The notes under the pieces were generated by a model. It searched no databases. It had not been told where the DNA came from and worked only from the letters and a program-made list of their open reading frames with translations. DNA of 64,000 nt, taken from positions 41,846,233 through 41,910,232 of the forward strand of contig JARWIR010000002.1 in the NCBI GenBank assembly GCA_029959085.1, given 5' to 3'. Below are positions 22,010 to 32,348 of the stretch, piece by piece; the first letter of the stretch is position 1; each line of letters starts with the position of its first letter. The DNA is from Nemophila menziesii (taxonomy: Eukaryota; Streptophyta; Magnoliopsida; Boraginales; Hydrophyllaceae). The translations under genes were made by a program, and so were the position numbers.

Positions 22010-24060
22010 CCCGTGTCTGAAATCACTTCGAAAAAAAAATTCAATTCATCTTTGTCAATTTTACTTACTTTGAGTTGCCGCGTTGAGAAGTTAAGATATA
22101 ACAAAAATACACAAAGATCGTATATTCAATATCATGTGTCACACACTCCCGTAATACAAATAATGAACCTCGTTCATTCGTTAGTTACATATCTCAGTTG
22201 TTGTTTAAGTTAGGTTCCACCTGGTTAATGTTTGGTGGAGGTGGTGATTGATTGCTTTTGTTTGGTGTTTGTATTTCTAGTTAGAACCGGTTTCTAAAGG
22301 TACTGAGGCTAAAATAAATTTAAAAATTATAATAAATTGTGTAAAATTCATAATTGAATTTATATATAAAAAAAGTTACAAATTATTCTATTATTGTAAA
22401 AAGAAAATAATAAAATAAATGAATATATATATATATATAAAAAGATCTTTTATATATGTATTCATATATAAAAGAGGATCATCGCCGAGACATTAAAATA
22501 TTTATAAATGGCTGAATAGAAACATCAAGATATTGAAGATGATCTTAGAGCATAAATTTGTACATTTAATGGATAGCAAGGCTCAATTCCTCAATAGACT
22601 GACAACTTGTATAATATATTATTATAGAGTATCAAATAGTTACTTTTACCAAATCTTGCAAAATTATATAATAAGCAACTTTAATGGGTATTGTAAAATA
22701 AATCTTACCTACTCTAGTTTTATATTATATTATTATCTAATTATAATTTTAACTCTAATAATTGAATTTAATTGTTTGTAACATTTTATGTTAATTTAAA
22801 ATTTATCTAATTTTCAATTTTTTTTTACCAAAGTGGCTCTCAAATGCATAAAACAAAATATAATTACATTATATTTTTTTTTTAAAATTGAAAGTTTGCC
22901 AAAATCTAATTAATCGAAAACCCAATTCCCCCATCCCATTAAACCGATTAAACAATTGATTAGAAAAAAGACAAAACCCAAACCACGACCCCATTATCCC
23001 ATATCAAACCAGTTGAGCCTCATTTTTTCTGCTTTTGATCAAACAAAAGAAAAAAAAATTCATCATCCCATATCAAACCAATTAAGTCTCAATTATTTCA
23101 TCCAAATCAGAAAACTTATATATGTAACAAAAATATCAGCAATGAAGTATCTATTCTTCATCAACATGACAGGTTTGTATTAATTTCTTCAGTAAATAAA
23201 AAACATAAAGTATTTTTTTTCTTACCTCTCAGATTTCTGTGATTTAGATTATTTGGTTGTAGTAATTTTTATTTACCATTCGAATGCATATATAGGCATA
23301 GTAGAAGTTTAATTTGATGGGAGATTTTTTTGTGAAATAGAGCCGTTGCAGATTTGGTTGGATTTTCTGTAAAAATAAAGCCTATGTTGTACTTAGCTGA
23401 TTTTTTATTATTTTTCAGGGATTAAAAATCTTTACAGAATGAAGAGTAGTTCTCTATCTTTAGCAAATGACCGTAGCAATTTAAAGGGTATTCTATTTTA
23501 CAGTATCAATCTAGAAACTTGCTGAAGATGTAATTTCTATTTTACAGTAGTTTATATTCTGTATTTTGCAGATAGTGTAAAGAATTGAGGAGTGCTGGAG
23601 ATGCTCTTACCATTTCAAAGACATCCCCCTTTATTTATTTCCAATTTTTTTTTTGGTAAAATTAACCCAGGATATAGTCCAGTACCTGGTGCTTCAATTC
23701 CTTCCATACTAAATACTAATTTATTATTGTGTTTTACTACCTTTCATATTAAATATTGCTTGTTTGATACTGAGCTTTAATTTCTCCCATACTAAATACT
23801 GCTTGTTTGGCCTTGCTTGTTAGGCATTCAGCTAGTTTTTCTTAGTTGTTTTATAGGATGGTCACGGTACTTTTATAATAAATTGAATTGTAATATATGA
23901 CTTGTTTGTTAAGAATTAAAAAAAGGAAATCAGCAAAACAAAACCATCTGATGCATTTACAAAGATGGCTCAACTTCAATGTACTATATATATATATATA
24001 TAGATTGTAGATAAGAATTATAATTTTTTTACTCTACATCTCAACATTCGATATCCATTT
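22010..24060. other. Helitron 3' part, no recognised gene
   Basis: AT-rich. A (TA)n run lies near 22424-22440. A locally duplicated CCCATATCAAACCA motif occurs at 22997 and 23067. Exon-like plus-strand pieces at 23141-23172 (ATG to a GT donor) and 23420-23488 (after TTTTTCAG) could be a third captured fragment, but I recognise no family. Confidence 0.35.
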
Positions 24061-24128
24061 ACAGTAGCAACAAAGTGTAGCATCTTAGCATCCACAAAAC
24101 TCCTGCGTTTATCCTCTTCTTTCATATC

Positions 24129-24343
24129 TTAGAAAAGTTCTTCTGAAGTAAATTTATTCCAAGCTTCCTATTTGACAAATTGGAGAAAAAAATGAAAACT
24201 ATAACATGACCAACAATTAAATCTTATGCTAAAGAAAGTTAATTGAGATAAGCAAGTCAAAAACCTTCTCAGCAACATATTTTTGTTGAAGATTTGCACC
24301 TTTTTATCGCACTTTATCAGGATAAGCACAAAGAGTTGCTTTC
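24129..24343 (-). pseudogene. Captured auxilin-like J-domain C-terminal fragment
   Basis: Two minus-strand exon pieces. 24343-24250 encodes KATLCAYPDKVR, a stop, then KGANLQQKYVAEKVFDLL. 24167-24129, after an AAATAG acceptor, encodes EAWNKFTSEELF and a stop. This matches the C-terminal J-domain of plant auxilin-like/JAC1 proteins, which recruit Hsp70 for clathrin uncoating. The conserved pattern is HPDK..Q.GA..QQKY..EKVF.LL.EAW..F. The HPD tripeptide is altered to YPD and one codon is a stop, so it is non-functional. The retained intron shows it was copied from genomic DNA, not from mRNA. Confidence 0.75.
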
Positions 24344-24489
24344 CTGAACAGATTCATATACACTAAAAAAATCAAATTTTTAATATTCCATGTATTCCCT
24401 TGTCAAACAAAAATAGGGAGCCATTTGAAACTGAAACTGGTGAATAAGTTCGATGGCCCCTAACTACACTACAAAGATCATCTCCAGTG

Positions 24490-25005
24490 TACCTGTAATA
24501 TGAAAAAAATGCACTGCAGGTCCCTATATTATGCAAAAAACTCACTACAGGTCCCTATATCATGAAAAGATTGCACTGTAGGTCCCTATATTATGCAAAA
24601 ATGCACCAAGTATGCAAAAATTGCACTGTAGGTCCCTAAAATATGCAAAAATTGCATTGTAGGTCCCTGAAATATGCAAAAATTGCATTGTAGGTCCTTG
24701 AAATATGCAAAAATTGCACTATAGGTCCCTGAAATATGCAAAAATTGGACCGTAGGTCCCTGAAATATGCAAAAATTGCACTGTAGGTCCCTGAAATATG
24801 CAAAAATTGCATTATAGGATCCTATATTATGCAAAAATTATACTTCCTATATTATAAAATTGAAAAATAAAAGAAGAAGGGAGATGTTACCGTTTTTGTT
24901 CAAGGAAGAAAGAGAAGATATATGCAAAAGTTGCATTGTAGGTCCCTGAAATATGCAAAAATTGCACTGTAGGTCCCTGAAATATGCAAAAAATGCACTA
25001 TAGCA
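24490..25005. repeat. 31-bp minisatellite (GCAAAAATTGCACTGTAGGTCCCTGAAATAT-like)
   Basis: A dozen or more degenerate copies of a 31-bp unit with core TGTAGGTCCCTGAAATATGC followed by AAAAATTGCAC. The array is interrupted at about 24845-24925 by non-repeat sequence. An 82-codon minus frame (24834-24586) is a by-product that repeats a GTYSAIFAYF-like peptide. Degenerate relatives occur at 37080-37300 and 56695-56930. Confidence 0.9.
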
Positions 25006-25299
25006 TGGTTAATAAGCATAATAGCTTTGATTAACGTTCACATAATCATCCACTTTGGCATTTTTTATAAGAGCAATAGTTGGGAGAATAAAAATCATAA
25101 GCTTCTCAGCCAAGTATTCACTTTTCTCAGCGATAAATTTCACAAAACATTGTTATTGGGAGAATCAATATAAAAAAGCAACATAAACTGTTTTTTTTAT
25201 GAAAATTTCTGCTGCCCCTTTAAAAGCTATATTAAATTTATCTCATTTAATGGATACAAAATAGCTATTAATTCAATTTAATACCACTAGAAGCAATAT

Positions 25300-25980
25300 T
25301 CCGACAACTTCTCATACTTGATGTAGCGCCAGGTCGTAACCACATATGCTTCTCCGTATCAGTATGAATCTCCGAAATAGTTTTTGATTTTATCTGGATA
25401 ATTTGTAATATTAAATCATCGATTTTATATTAAAAACGAAAAAAAAATGAAAATTACCTCTTCGTGTCTAGGAATATAATTATCGGAACGAAGATCAAGA
25501 ACATAACGAACCATAAATCTTAACCTCGGAGCAAGTTGAATATTAGAAGTAAGATCCTTTAATCTACTGAAATACAACACTCTATTCTTCCAGACAACTA
25601 TTCGTATCTTGACCTAACAACTCTTGTTTTCACAAACCAATTTTTTGAAATTTTACACTTTCTATTTCCTAAAATAGTAAGAAAAATGAACTAATACCTG
25701 AACAATTTGATGAAGCATTTTTTCTGAAAACATTTTTTGCTTCAAAAGCTCATGGATTAAACAAATATATCCAAGAGTACGGGTTTTGACTAACCAATCA
25801 TTAAGTATAAGCCTTAATTTGTCCTGATCAGGAGCATTCATTTGTTTGATTCTTCTCTTAATTTGTCTGCTCCTTTGAAAGTTTAATTATTTAAAAGTAC
25901 ACGTTTAAACGTGAACTCTTTAACCCGACGTTTATATGAAGGATATCGAGGGAGTTTTGCGTTTAATCAGGAACAGAGTT
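25300..25980 (-). pseudogene. Captured eIF(iso)4G fragment (MIF4G region), intron-containing
   Basis: The parent is the scaffold subunit of plant cap-binding complex eIF(iso)4F. Minus-strand exons: about 25975-25698 encodes EFTFKRVLLNN, FKGADKLREE, a frameshift, then QMNAPDQDK, TLGYICLIHELLKQKMFSEK and MLHQIVQ, ending at a GT donor. 25622-25458 encodes ELLGQDTNSCLEE, a collapsed internal deletion, then YFSRLKDLTSNIQLAPRLRF, MVRYVLDLRSDNYIPRHEE and a GTAATT donor. 25393-about 25300 encodes IKSKTISEIHTDTEKHMWLR and PGATSSMRS. Order and phase match the family. Stops and frameshifts make it a pseudogene. Retained introns indicate DNA-level capture by the Helitron. Confidence 0.85.
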
Positions 25981-26720
25981 GAACGTACATTGGCAAAAAG
26001 TGGACTCCCTAAAATGTAAAAAATAATTAATATATAATTAGATAAACAGAGCATATAAAGAAGAAATGAAGCTTTAATATATCAATTGCTCACTCCAGAA
26101 AAAGACCTAAAAGACCTATTCTCAGCCATCACTTCTCATAAGGTAAAAGGCTTTTAACAATCATATAATTGGCCATTATATAATAAATCTACTTATCTTA
26201 ACACATCAATTCTCATAAGGCAAAAGGCTTCCAACAGCAAGTTGATGGCAATCTCCATGATCTGCGCCAAAAGGATATTTACCAAAAACAATTTAAAAAG
26301 AATAAACCAAATTGCTCACTCCAACTATTAACATCACATAACTTCTTCTACAGTAAAATAAGTCCAACAATTATATTAATGACTATTGTAGGATTTGTAT
26401 AAAATACAGTACATAATACTTAAATCAATAATTCTGAAATATTGTGAAAGTGATGAGATTAGGTTAAAAAATAATTTCAATTCTTTACCTTAATTTGAGT
26501 TATTCGCCAAGCGGTTGATGATGGCGGAGAATGAGTAGCGACAGTTTTCTTGTGTATAGATTTATTTTTTGTTTTTTGTTCGAATGCCCGCGTGAGAATG
26601 AGTTTTAATATGTGAGAATTAGATTCTTATTTCTCAAAGTGAGATGGTCTTTGTATATCCTGTTATAAAAAAAATCACAAAAACAAAGGTTACACATGGG
26701 TTATAAGTCAACAAAATTTA

Positions 26721-26850
26721 TACTGCAAAACAATTCAAAAAATGCAGTATAAACCCAATGGATATTTACTGCAAAACAACTCAAAAAATGCAGTATAAAC
26801 CCAATGGATATTTACTGCAAAACAACTCAAAAAATGCAGTATAAACCCAA
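26721..26850. repeat. 46-bp tandem repeat, about 2.8 copies, each with a short inverted repeat
   Basis: Units start at 26721, 26767 and 26813 and read TACTGCAAAACAACTC... with CCCAATGGATATT at the end. Each contains TACTGCA and TGCAGTA arms separated by about 15 bases, able to form a small hairpin. Located in the 5' part of the Helitron. Confidence 0.92.
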
Positions 26851-27285
26851 ATTGCTCCTTCCAATAATGGGACCCACGACATCCCCTCCCCATATACGCT
26901 AATTTCAGCGCATCACTTCTCATACAGTAGATTTCAACTGTAATTATAATTAAATCAGATAATTCTCAAAGGTTAAAAATAATTCATTATTTCAGAGTTT
27001 CAATGGTAAAAATTAGTTTTTTACCTTGATTTGGGGTCGTTGCTAAGCCAGCTCATCACTTCTCATACAGCCAATGGGTGATTGCAAATTGACCCGATGA
27101 TTCAATGAAGAAAATGAAATCATGATTTTAGAAAAATAAGATTAAGGTTCTTTTTAGGGTGTGTTTGAGAGTAGTAGTGATGGCTATGGTTGGCAGAGAA
27201 GCAAATGAGCTATACGTGTTTATAATTATTTGCCAGAATCGATCCTGGCCACAACTTATAAAAAGAGATTGTAGTATAATATAGA

Positions 27286-27900
27286 TATTGTCAGAAGGTA
27301 CATGGCAAATCTAGTTAAAGAACACTAGAAACGTATTCAACAGATTTTGAGATATTTATTTGGTTCCTCTAATTTTTGCTTACACATGGTGAAGACTAGA
27401 GATGGAGTAAATGGGTATGTTGATTCTGACTTTCCTTGTAATATTGATAAGAAAATATTTCTTACTATATATATTTTCACAATGGGTGGGTGTTCTATGA
27501 TCAACTTTACAAACTAAAGTAGCATTGTCCACTATAGAGACAACATACGTGGTTTCTGTTGAACCTTCTAAGAAAAATCTTTGGTTTAAAGGTCTTTTTG
27601 GTAAAAATTTGTGAAGACTTGTGAATCACTACAATCTTTTTTTTCATTCATATTGTTATATGTCTCTCAAAGGACCAAATGTTTTGAGATAGGACAAAGA
27701 ATATTCATATGAAGTATCACTTCGTGCATGATGTTATTGATCGTGGTTATTTTATTGTAAGCGAAGTTAGTAATCATGATAATTTAGTTGATATGATGAT
27801 CAATCGAATTTTGATATCTAAGTTGGAGCATTTCTTGGACTTATTTGACATTTTTCGTTTTAATTAAACCCTTCATGGTTTTATGAAATAGCAGTTGAAT
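27286..27900 (+). pseudogene. pol: Ty1/copia RNase H, 3' part of split element
   Basis: Plus-strand continuation of the copia pol. IVRRYMANLVKEH, a stop, RIQQILRYLFGSSNFCLHMV, KTRDGVNGYVDSDF with the RNase H aspartate, TIYIFTMGGCS, then decayed LWFKGLFG-like and YHFVHDVI-like pieces to about 27750. Several stops and frameshifts. It directly resumes the frame interrupted at 21999. Confidence 0.87.
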
Positions 27901-27957
27901 TTCTAAAATTAATATTTTACTTCTCAACTTTTAAACTTTTTGTCAAGGTGGAGATAT

Positions 27958-28235
27958 TGCTAGATTTTTTGAGTCTCGATTGCAAAATTCTCTTCAAGGT
28001 GGATATTTTTAGAGTATTAAACTGATTCATTTTCAGTCCTTTCCTATTTGGATAATAACACTAGTTCCTAGGCTACCTATTAATACATATATAGTGTATA
28101 TTATTATACATGCCTTTTTGAATATATACTCAATTGTTGTTTAACTCTCTCCTATTCCCGTATACATGAGTTTCCATGTAAGTCTTGTGTTAAATATTCA
28201 TTTGTGTGATTTATTTATTTGATCTCTATATAACA
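27958..28235 (+). repeat. Probable copia 3' LTR
   Basis: After RNase H comes a purine-rich AAGGTGGAGATAT (27945-27957), the usual polypurine tract of this clade. TGCTAGATTTTTTGAG then begins a short AT-rich segment with a TATATAG box, ending around TATATAACA at 28235. No second LTR copy is present to fix the right edge. Confidence 0.55.
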
Positions 28236-29441
28236 TACCCCTCTCAAGAAGCAACAAGAGCCAAACAGTCTTACCATTTCGTTTTTGGATGACACAACAT
28301 ATGATAGAAAAACAAAACTCTTTCTTAGGAGAGATCCAATATACGAAAGAGATCTAAGCCTCTTTTTAAACTCTACACTAAGATCAAACTGTTAAAGTAT
28401 AATTAAAAATTTATAAGTTTATTCTTTAACACTATAAAAACACAAAGACAACAAATAATTTTTGACAAATATATTTTAACAGAAAATATTACTGAAAATA
28501 GTGTGAACCCAACGTATATTTTACATTTCATCTATTTTGAAAGAGTTTTTTCATCCAAACACATTTTTCTATAATATTGAAAAGAAAAACAAGACCTATT
28601 CTCAAAACCACTCTTTGAAACAGAATTCAAAAATATATCCCAAAGGAAATTGGGCCTTGGGTTTTGGGAGGGTAAAATGACAAAGCTGAATTTTGAGTTT
28701 TTCTCGTTTACCAAGATATAATTATGAAGAGAAAATCTACATTATAAATGTATTAGATTTAATAGAAAAAATTATAATTTTGATCATTTCGACCACTTAT
28801 TTCAAATATCAGATATTAATATGATTTATTTGAAATATTCTATAACCGTAAAATATTTGAAATATTAGTATATGTACTTATACAAATTATTAAAACATTA
28901 TATATTAATTTGAAAAAACAAAATATAATTTACCAAAGGCCTCATTAAAATATACTAATAAAGGTATAAACTTTAGTTTGATAAATTTGTACTTAAGTTA
29001 TACATATATTAATGATGGTAATTATTTTGATCAATTATTTAAAATTTTAGATATCGATATGAATTATTTTAAACATATATATCAATATAGATTATTTAAA
29101 ACATTATTATAAGATCGAATATGGCTGCAAATTAAATGACTCTCATATGCATTAAAAACATTATATTTTACTTGAATCAAAATAAAGCAATAATGTTAAT
29201 AGTATTATTAGTAATTCAATACTTAGGTAAATTATATATACACGTAAAAATTAATTTTACTTCTTGATTACTAGGGAAACAAATTACATTAAAAAATTAA
29301 AATATTATACTGCAGGTACATCTCAAAATAATACTTGTTTGAAAATCAATCCACATTTAGTTTTCTCTCTATTCTTTACCATCTTCTCCATTAATAGGGG
29401 TTGTCATAATTGTCAGGTTCAAATCCAGCATATCTTTTTTT
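28236..29441. other. AT-rich intergenic sequence
   Basis: No convincing gene or repeat boundary. A 60-codon minus frame (28714-28532) has no recognisable family. A poly-T tract at 29431-29441 is the LINE poly(A) tail read on the plus strand. Confidence 0.4.
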
Positions 29442-30812
29442 TTGTCAAATTAACAATGTTAAGAGTTATTACAACTATTAAGAATTTTCTTTAAACACTT
29501 AATACTACTATCAATATTTGAAGACGTCCATTGATGTAAAATTCCTTTTTTGCGTACTCCTCTTGTTGCTAGATCGGCTTTTAAGTTTCTATCTCTTGTA
29601 ATATGTAGCACCTTCCACTCCGGGAATCTTGCAATCCATTTCCGTATTAACTTAATCATAGGTCGTATCTTCCAGTCAACTCCTTTTTCTGTTTTAATTC
29701 CTTGAACTATCTCTAGGTTATCTGTGAGGAACGAAATTTTGGTTATATTTAAAGACTCCGATCTCTTCATTGCTTTAATTATAGCCCACGCTTCCCCTTC
29801 TTTATCACTTTCATAGTAGCCTCTCCTACAGTGTTTCTCGACAATTCTTCCATTTGTATCTATCCCCACCGATGTTATTCCGGCGCTTTCATTTATATTC
29901 ACAAAAGAAGTGTCATTGTACCACGTTATTTCAGATGATTCAATTATTTCCGTATCTTGATTTCTCACGGTTCCTTTGTTGAGAACTCTTTCTATTTTCC
30001 GTATCTTGTCTTGGTTTGTATAATCTTTCCAAACCACGGTTAACGTTATTTATAATTTCTTTAACATCCCATTTCCTTTGTTCATAAAAACCTTTCATTC
30101 TAACTTTCCATAAATTTCATAAAATTATTATTATTGTACTAATAACTTTTTCTTTAGACCATCCTCCATGTGTGTAACTCTAGCTGGTTTCCATAAACTA
30201 TTCTTTAAATTCTTATTTCTCTTCCGTCCTAATTTTCAATTGTAGCGGAGATTCGGCCCAAACGGCCGCTGCTGTATAGTAACATTGTAAGAAAAGGTGT
30301 TCAGTGTTTTCCTCGCCTTGTTCGCACCATTCACATATCGTATCATCCATACATTTCCTTACTTTCAAATTTGTTTTAGTAGGGATTCCATTCTTAATAA
30401 TTCTCCATACAAAGTTCCTCATTCTTGCGGGTACGTTCGAAGACCATACCGTAGACCAAATTGATGATTTCCGTTGTTGCGCCACCTTCGTAGATGTACC
30501 ACCTTCTTTAGATATTTCCTCGTAAACCAAAAGGTGATATCCTAATTAGTGGTGTAAGAACCTTCTATCGTAAACGGCCAAATAATATTGTCTTCTTCCT
30601 CAATGTTAATGATTGGGATCCTATTAATTTCATTTTTCTCTATATCATTACATATTAAGTCAATTAGATTCTCATTCCATCCCGTACATCCATTATCGAA
30701 TAATACCGCTACTCTCTCAATCGGTAACAAATCGCATTTATCAATTTTCTGAAAATCATAAACATCCTTGTTCAATAACCATCTTCCCCAACAATATACA
30801 GATACTCATCCT
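29442..30812 (-). pseudogene. 5'-truncated L1-type LINE: RT zinc-binding and RNase H domains
   Basis: Minus-strand non-LTR retrotransposon 3' half. 30812-30542 encodes ..GRWLLNKDVYDF and VAVLFDNGCTGWNENLIDLI. 30530-30213 is the zf-RVT domain, IWSTVWSSNVPARMRNFVWR, with KCMDDTICEWCEQGEENTEH and LFLQC supplying Cys/His ligands. 30037-29459 is the plant LINE RNase H: WYNDTSFVN, GIDTNGRIVE, EGEAWAIIKAMK, LTDNLEIVQGI and RDRNLKADLATRG with the conserved acidic residues. Stops separate the frames. It ends with a short poly(A) near 29441. The endonuclease and most of RT are missing, which is normal 5' truncation. Target duplications were not identifiable. Confidence 0.88.
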
Positions 30813-31427
30813 TGTTCAATAATCATATTTGTTTTCTTTTATATTATTTTCTAAGCATATGTAGTAACCATTGGTTGACAACCTTAAACTTTTCACTCCG
30901 TAGTATAACTTATCTCGTTATTGCAAACTTGACACATTTGTGATGACTTTACTATTCTTGAAGTATGGATCAACTATCCTTATTCTCCGAGGTCCATCAT
31001 TTTTCTTGTGAAATCATTATTCATCTACTCATATATACCCAATACAAAACTTATATAGTTCTATAATTCGGTATCACAATTTTCACATTCTTTTCTCCTA
31101 ATATGAGCAATGTTAATCTGACAACTATCAATATTAACCACCAAATGAAGATGGTATCCCTCAAAACATTTTATTATTGAAAACTTAATACCCAAAATTG
31201 ATACTAAACTAGATCATACTCACTCATTTACAAAATAATAAAGGTTTCTACTTTTCAAAGAGTATTCCCCTCAATAGTTCATATTTATATTCAAGAGCAC
31301 TAGAGAGGGTATGTCACTATCACCGTAAATAAATCACACCCAAGGATTTCCCAACTTGTTTTGGTAACATGATTTATTCATGTAGGGTATGTGATGTAGC
31401 ATATTTTTTTAAAGATTAGAAGGGATG

Positions 31428-31495
31428 AAGAATGCGACCCGCAAGTCGACCCTATAGGCGGCATATGCCGGTACAGGTTGCGACAAGCCTAGAAA
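31428..31495. other. GC-rich island with CGGCATATGCCG palindrome, copy 1
   Basis: A 60-70 bp GC-rich stretch in AT-rich surroundings containing GCGACCCGCAAGTCGACCC and the perfect 12-bp palindrome at 31459-31470. Repeated at 46825-46890 and 51090-51155, with the palindrome at 46850-46861 and 51117-51128. Confidence 0.7.
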
Positions 31496-31875
31496 AGAAG
31501 GTCAAGACCATTAAACCTTAAGCTTCCTTCTTCCCCAATACACCCGAACTCCATTAAAGCTTCTCCAAACCTCAAACTCTCATAAAAAATACATTGAATC
31601 TCCATAAATCTATATCCAAACACTTACCTAAATCCCTATAAACACTATTCACCCACCCAAATCACTCCAAAACTCCTAGAATCCAAGAATAAACACTAAA
31701 CTTTCTAGATATTTTTCCAAAATTTCTTAAACCCATATCATCCAAGCAAGAGTTTATCATAACCACATAAAGAATTATCATCCCTATATCTTTCGTAACC
31801 TAAATAACACCTTGTTTACCTTAAATCAAAGGTTAGTTTAAGAGTGTTTAAACCTTTGAGTTAGGGTCAAAATAG

Positions 31876-32348
31876 ATGACGAAAAGAAGTGAGACACTAT
31901 CTAGTTTGAGGGATATGAAGAAGAATCAAAGCAAGGCATTGGGTGATATTAATAAGAAATTAAGTGAGCAGTGTGCAATTTTAGGAACAAGTAAGAAGGG
32001 TAATTCTAATTAAGCAAGTATAGAGGAACCGGTTATGGTAAGGTCATAGCTTATTCTTTGATTTATACTTGTGTTTGATAATTTTGAGGTAATTTTTGTT
32101 TTTAGTGTGTATCTCCTAGCGCCATGGATGATATATGAAAGAAATATAAAGTCAAGAAGTTGAAAATTTAAGGAGAAAAGAAACTTAACAAAAAGTGTTG
32201 TTAAAATACTTACACCATTTTTGAAAAACTACAACAAATAATTTTGAATGATGCTTATCATGAAACTTTATCTCAAGTTATTCCTTGGACTTTATTGTAT
32301 ATGAGAAGAAATGTAGATCATTTTGTAGTAGAAATGAATATGTTGTAG
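31876..32348 (+). pseudogene. Unidentified gene fragment, copy 1 of 3
   Basis: Starts MTKRSETLSSLRDMKKNQSK at 31876 and stays open for about 46 codons to a TAA. It then shows ASIEEPVM before a GTAAGG donor (about 32039). A later piece at about 32215-32348 reads TIFEKLQQIILNDAYHETLS then QVIPWTLLYMRRNVDHFVVE and a stop. The composition is Lys/Glu/Leu-rich and helix-like. It has lost about 37 bases in the second piece relative to the other copies. Upstream 31435-31860 is UTR-like sequence with a GC-rich island. I do not recognise the family. Confidence 0.4.

Larger units (their letters stand above)
22000..27285 (-). mobile_element. Non-autonomous Helitron carrying gene fragments, inserted in copia pol
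   Basis: 5286-bp insertion. On the minus strand its 5' end at 27285 reads TCTATATTATACTACAATC and its 3' end at 22000 reads ACGGGCAATACCTAG. Those are the Helitron hallmarks: 5' TC and 3' CTRR, here CTAG. It is inserted between host A (complement of 27286) and host T (complement of 21999), with no target duplication. Excising it gives AGTTAA+TATTGTCAG and restores the copia frame. No Rep/helicase frame is visible, so it is non-autonomous. It contains eIF(iso)4G (25300-25980) and J-domain (24129-24343) fragments with introns on the same strand, and two minisatellites. A strong 3' hairpin is not obvious: the stretch next to the GC-rich end is a poly-T run. Confidence 0.82.

Noticed and set aside
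23141..23488. Possible plus-strand exons of a third captured gene in the Helitron
   Set aside because: Splice-like borders exist but peptides are too short and no family is recognised.
24586..24834. 82-codon minus frame with repeated peptide GTYSAIFAYF
   Set aside because: Produced by the 31-bp minisatellite, not a gene.
26735..26923. 62-codon minus frame
   Set aside because: Arises from the 46-bp tandem repeat.
22000..27285. Mutator-like (Pack-MULE) explanation based on TAGGTATTG/TAGATATTG as a 9-bp target duplication
   Set aside because: No terminal inverted repeats, the duplication is imperfect, and TC...CTAG ends at A^T restore the host frame exactly.
28532..28714. 60-codon minus frame
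   Set aside because: Short, no motif, AT-rich context.
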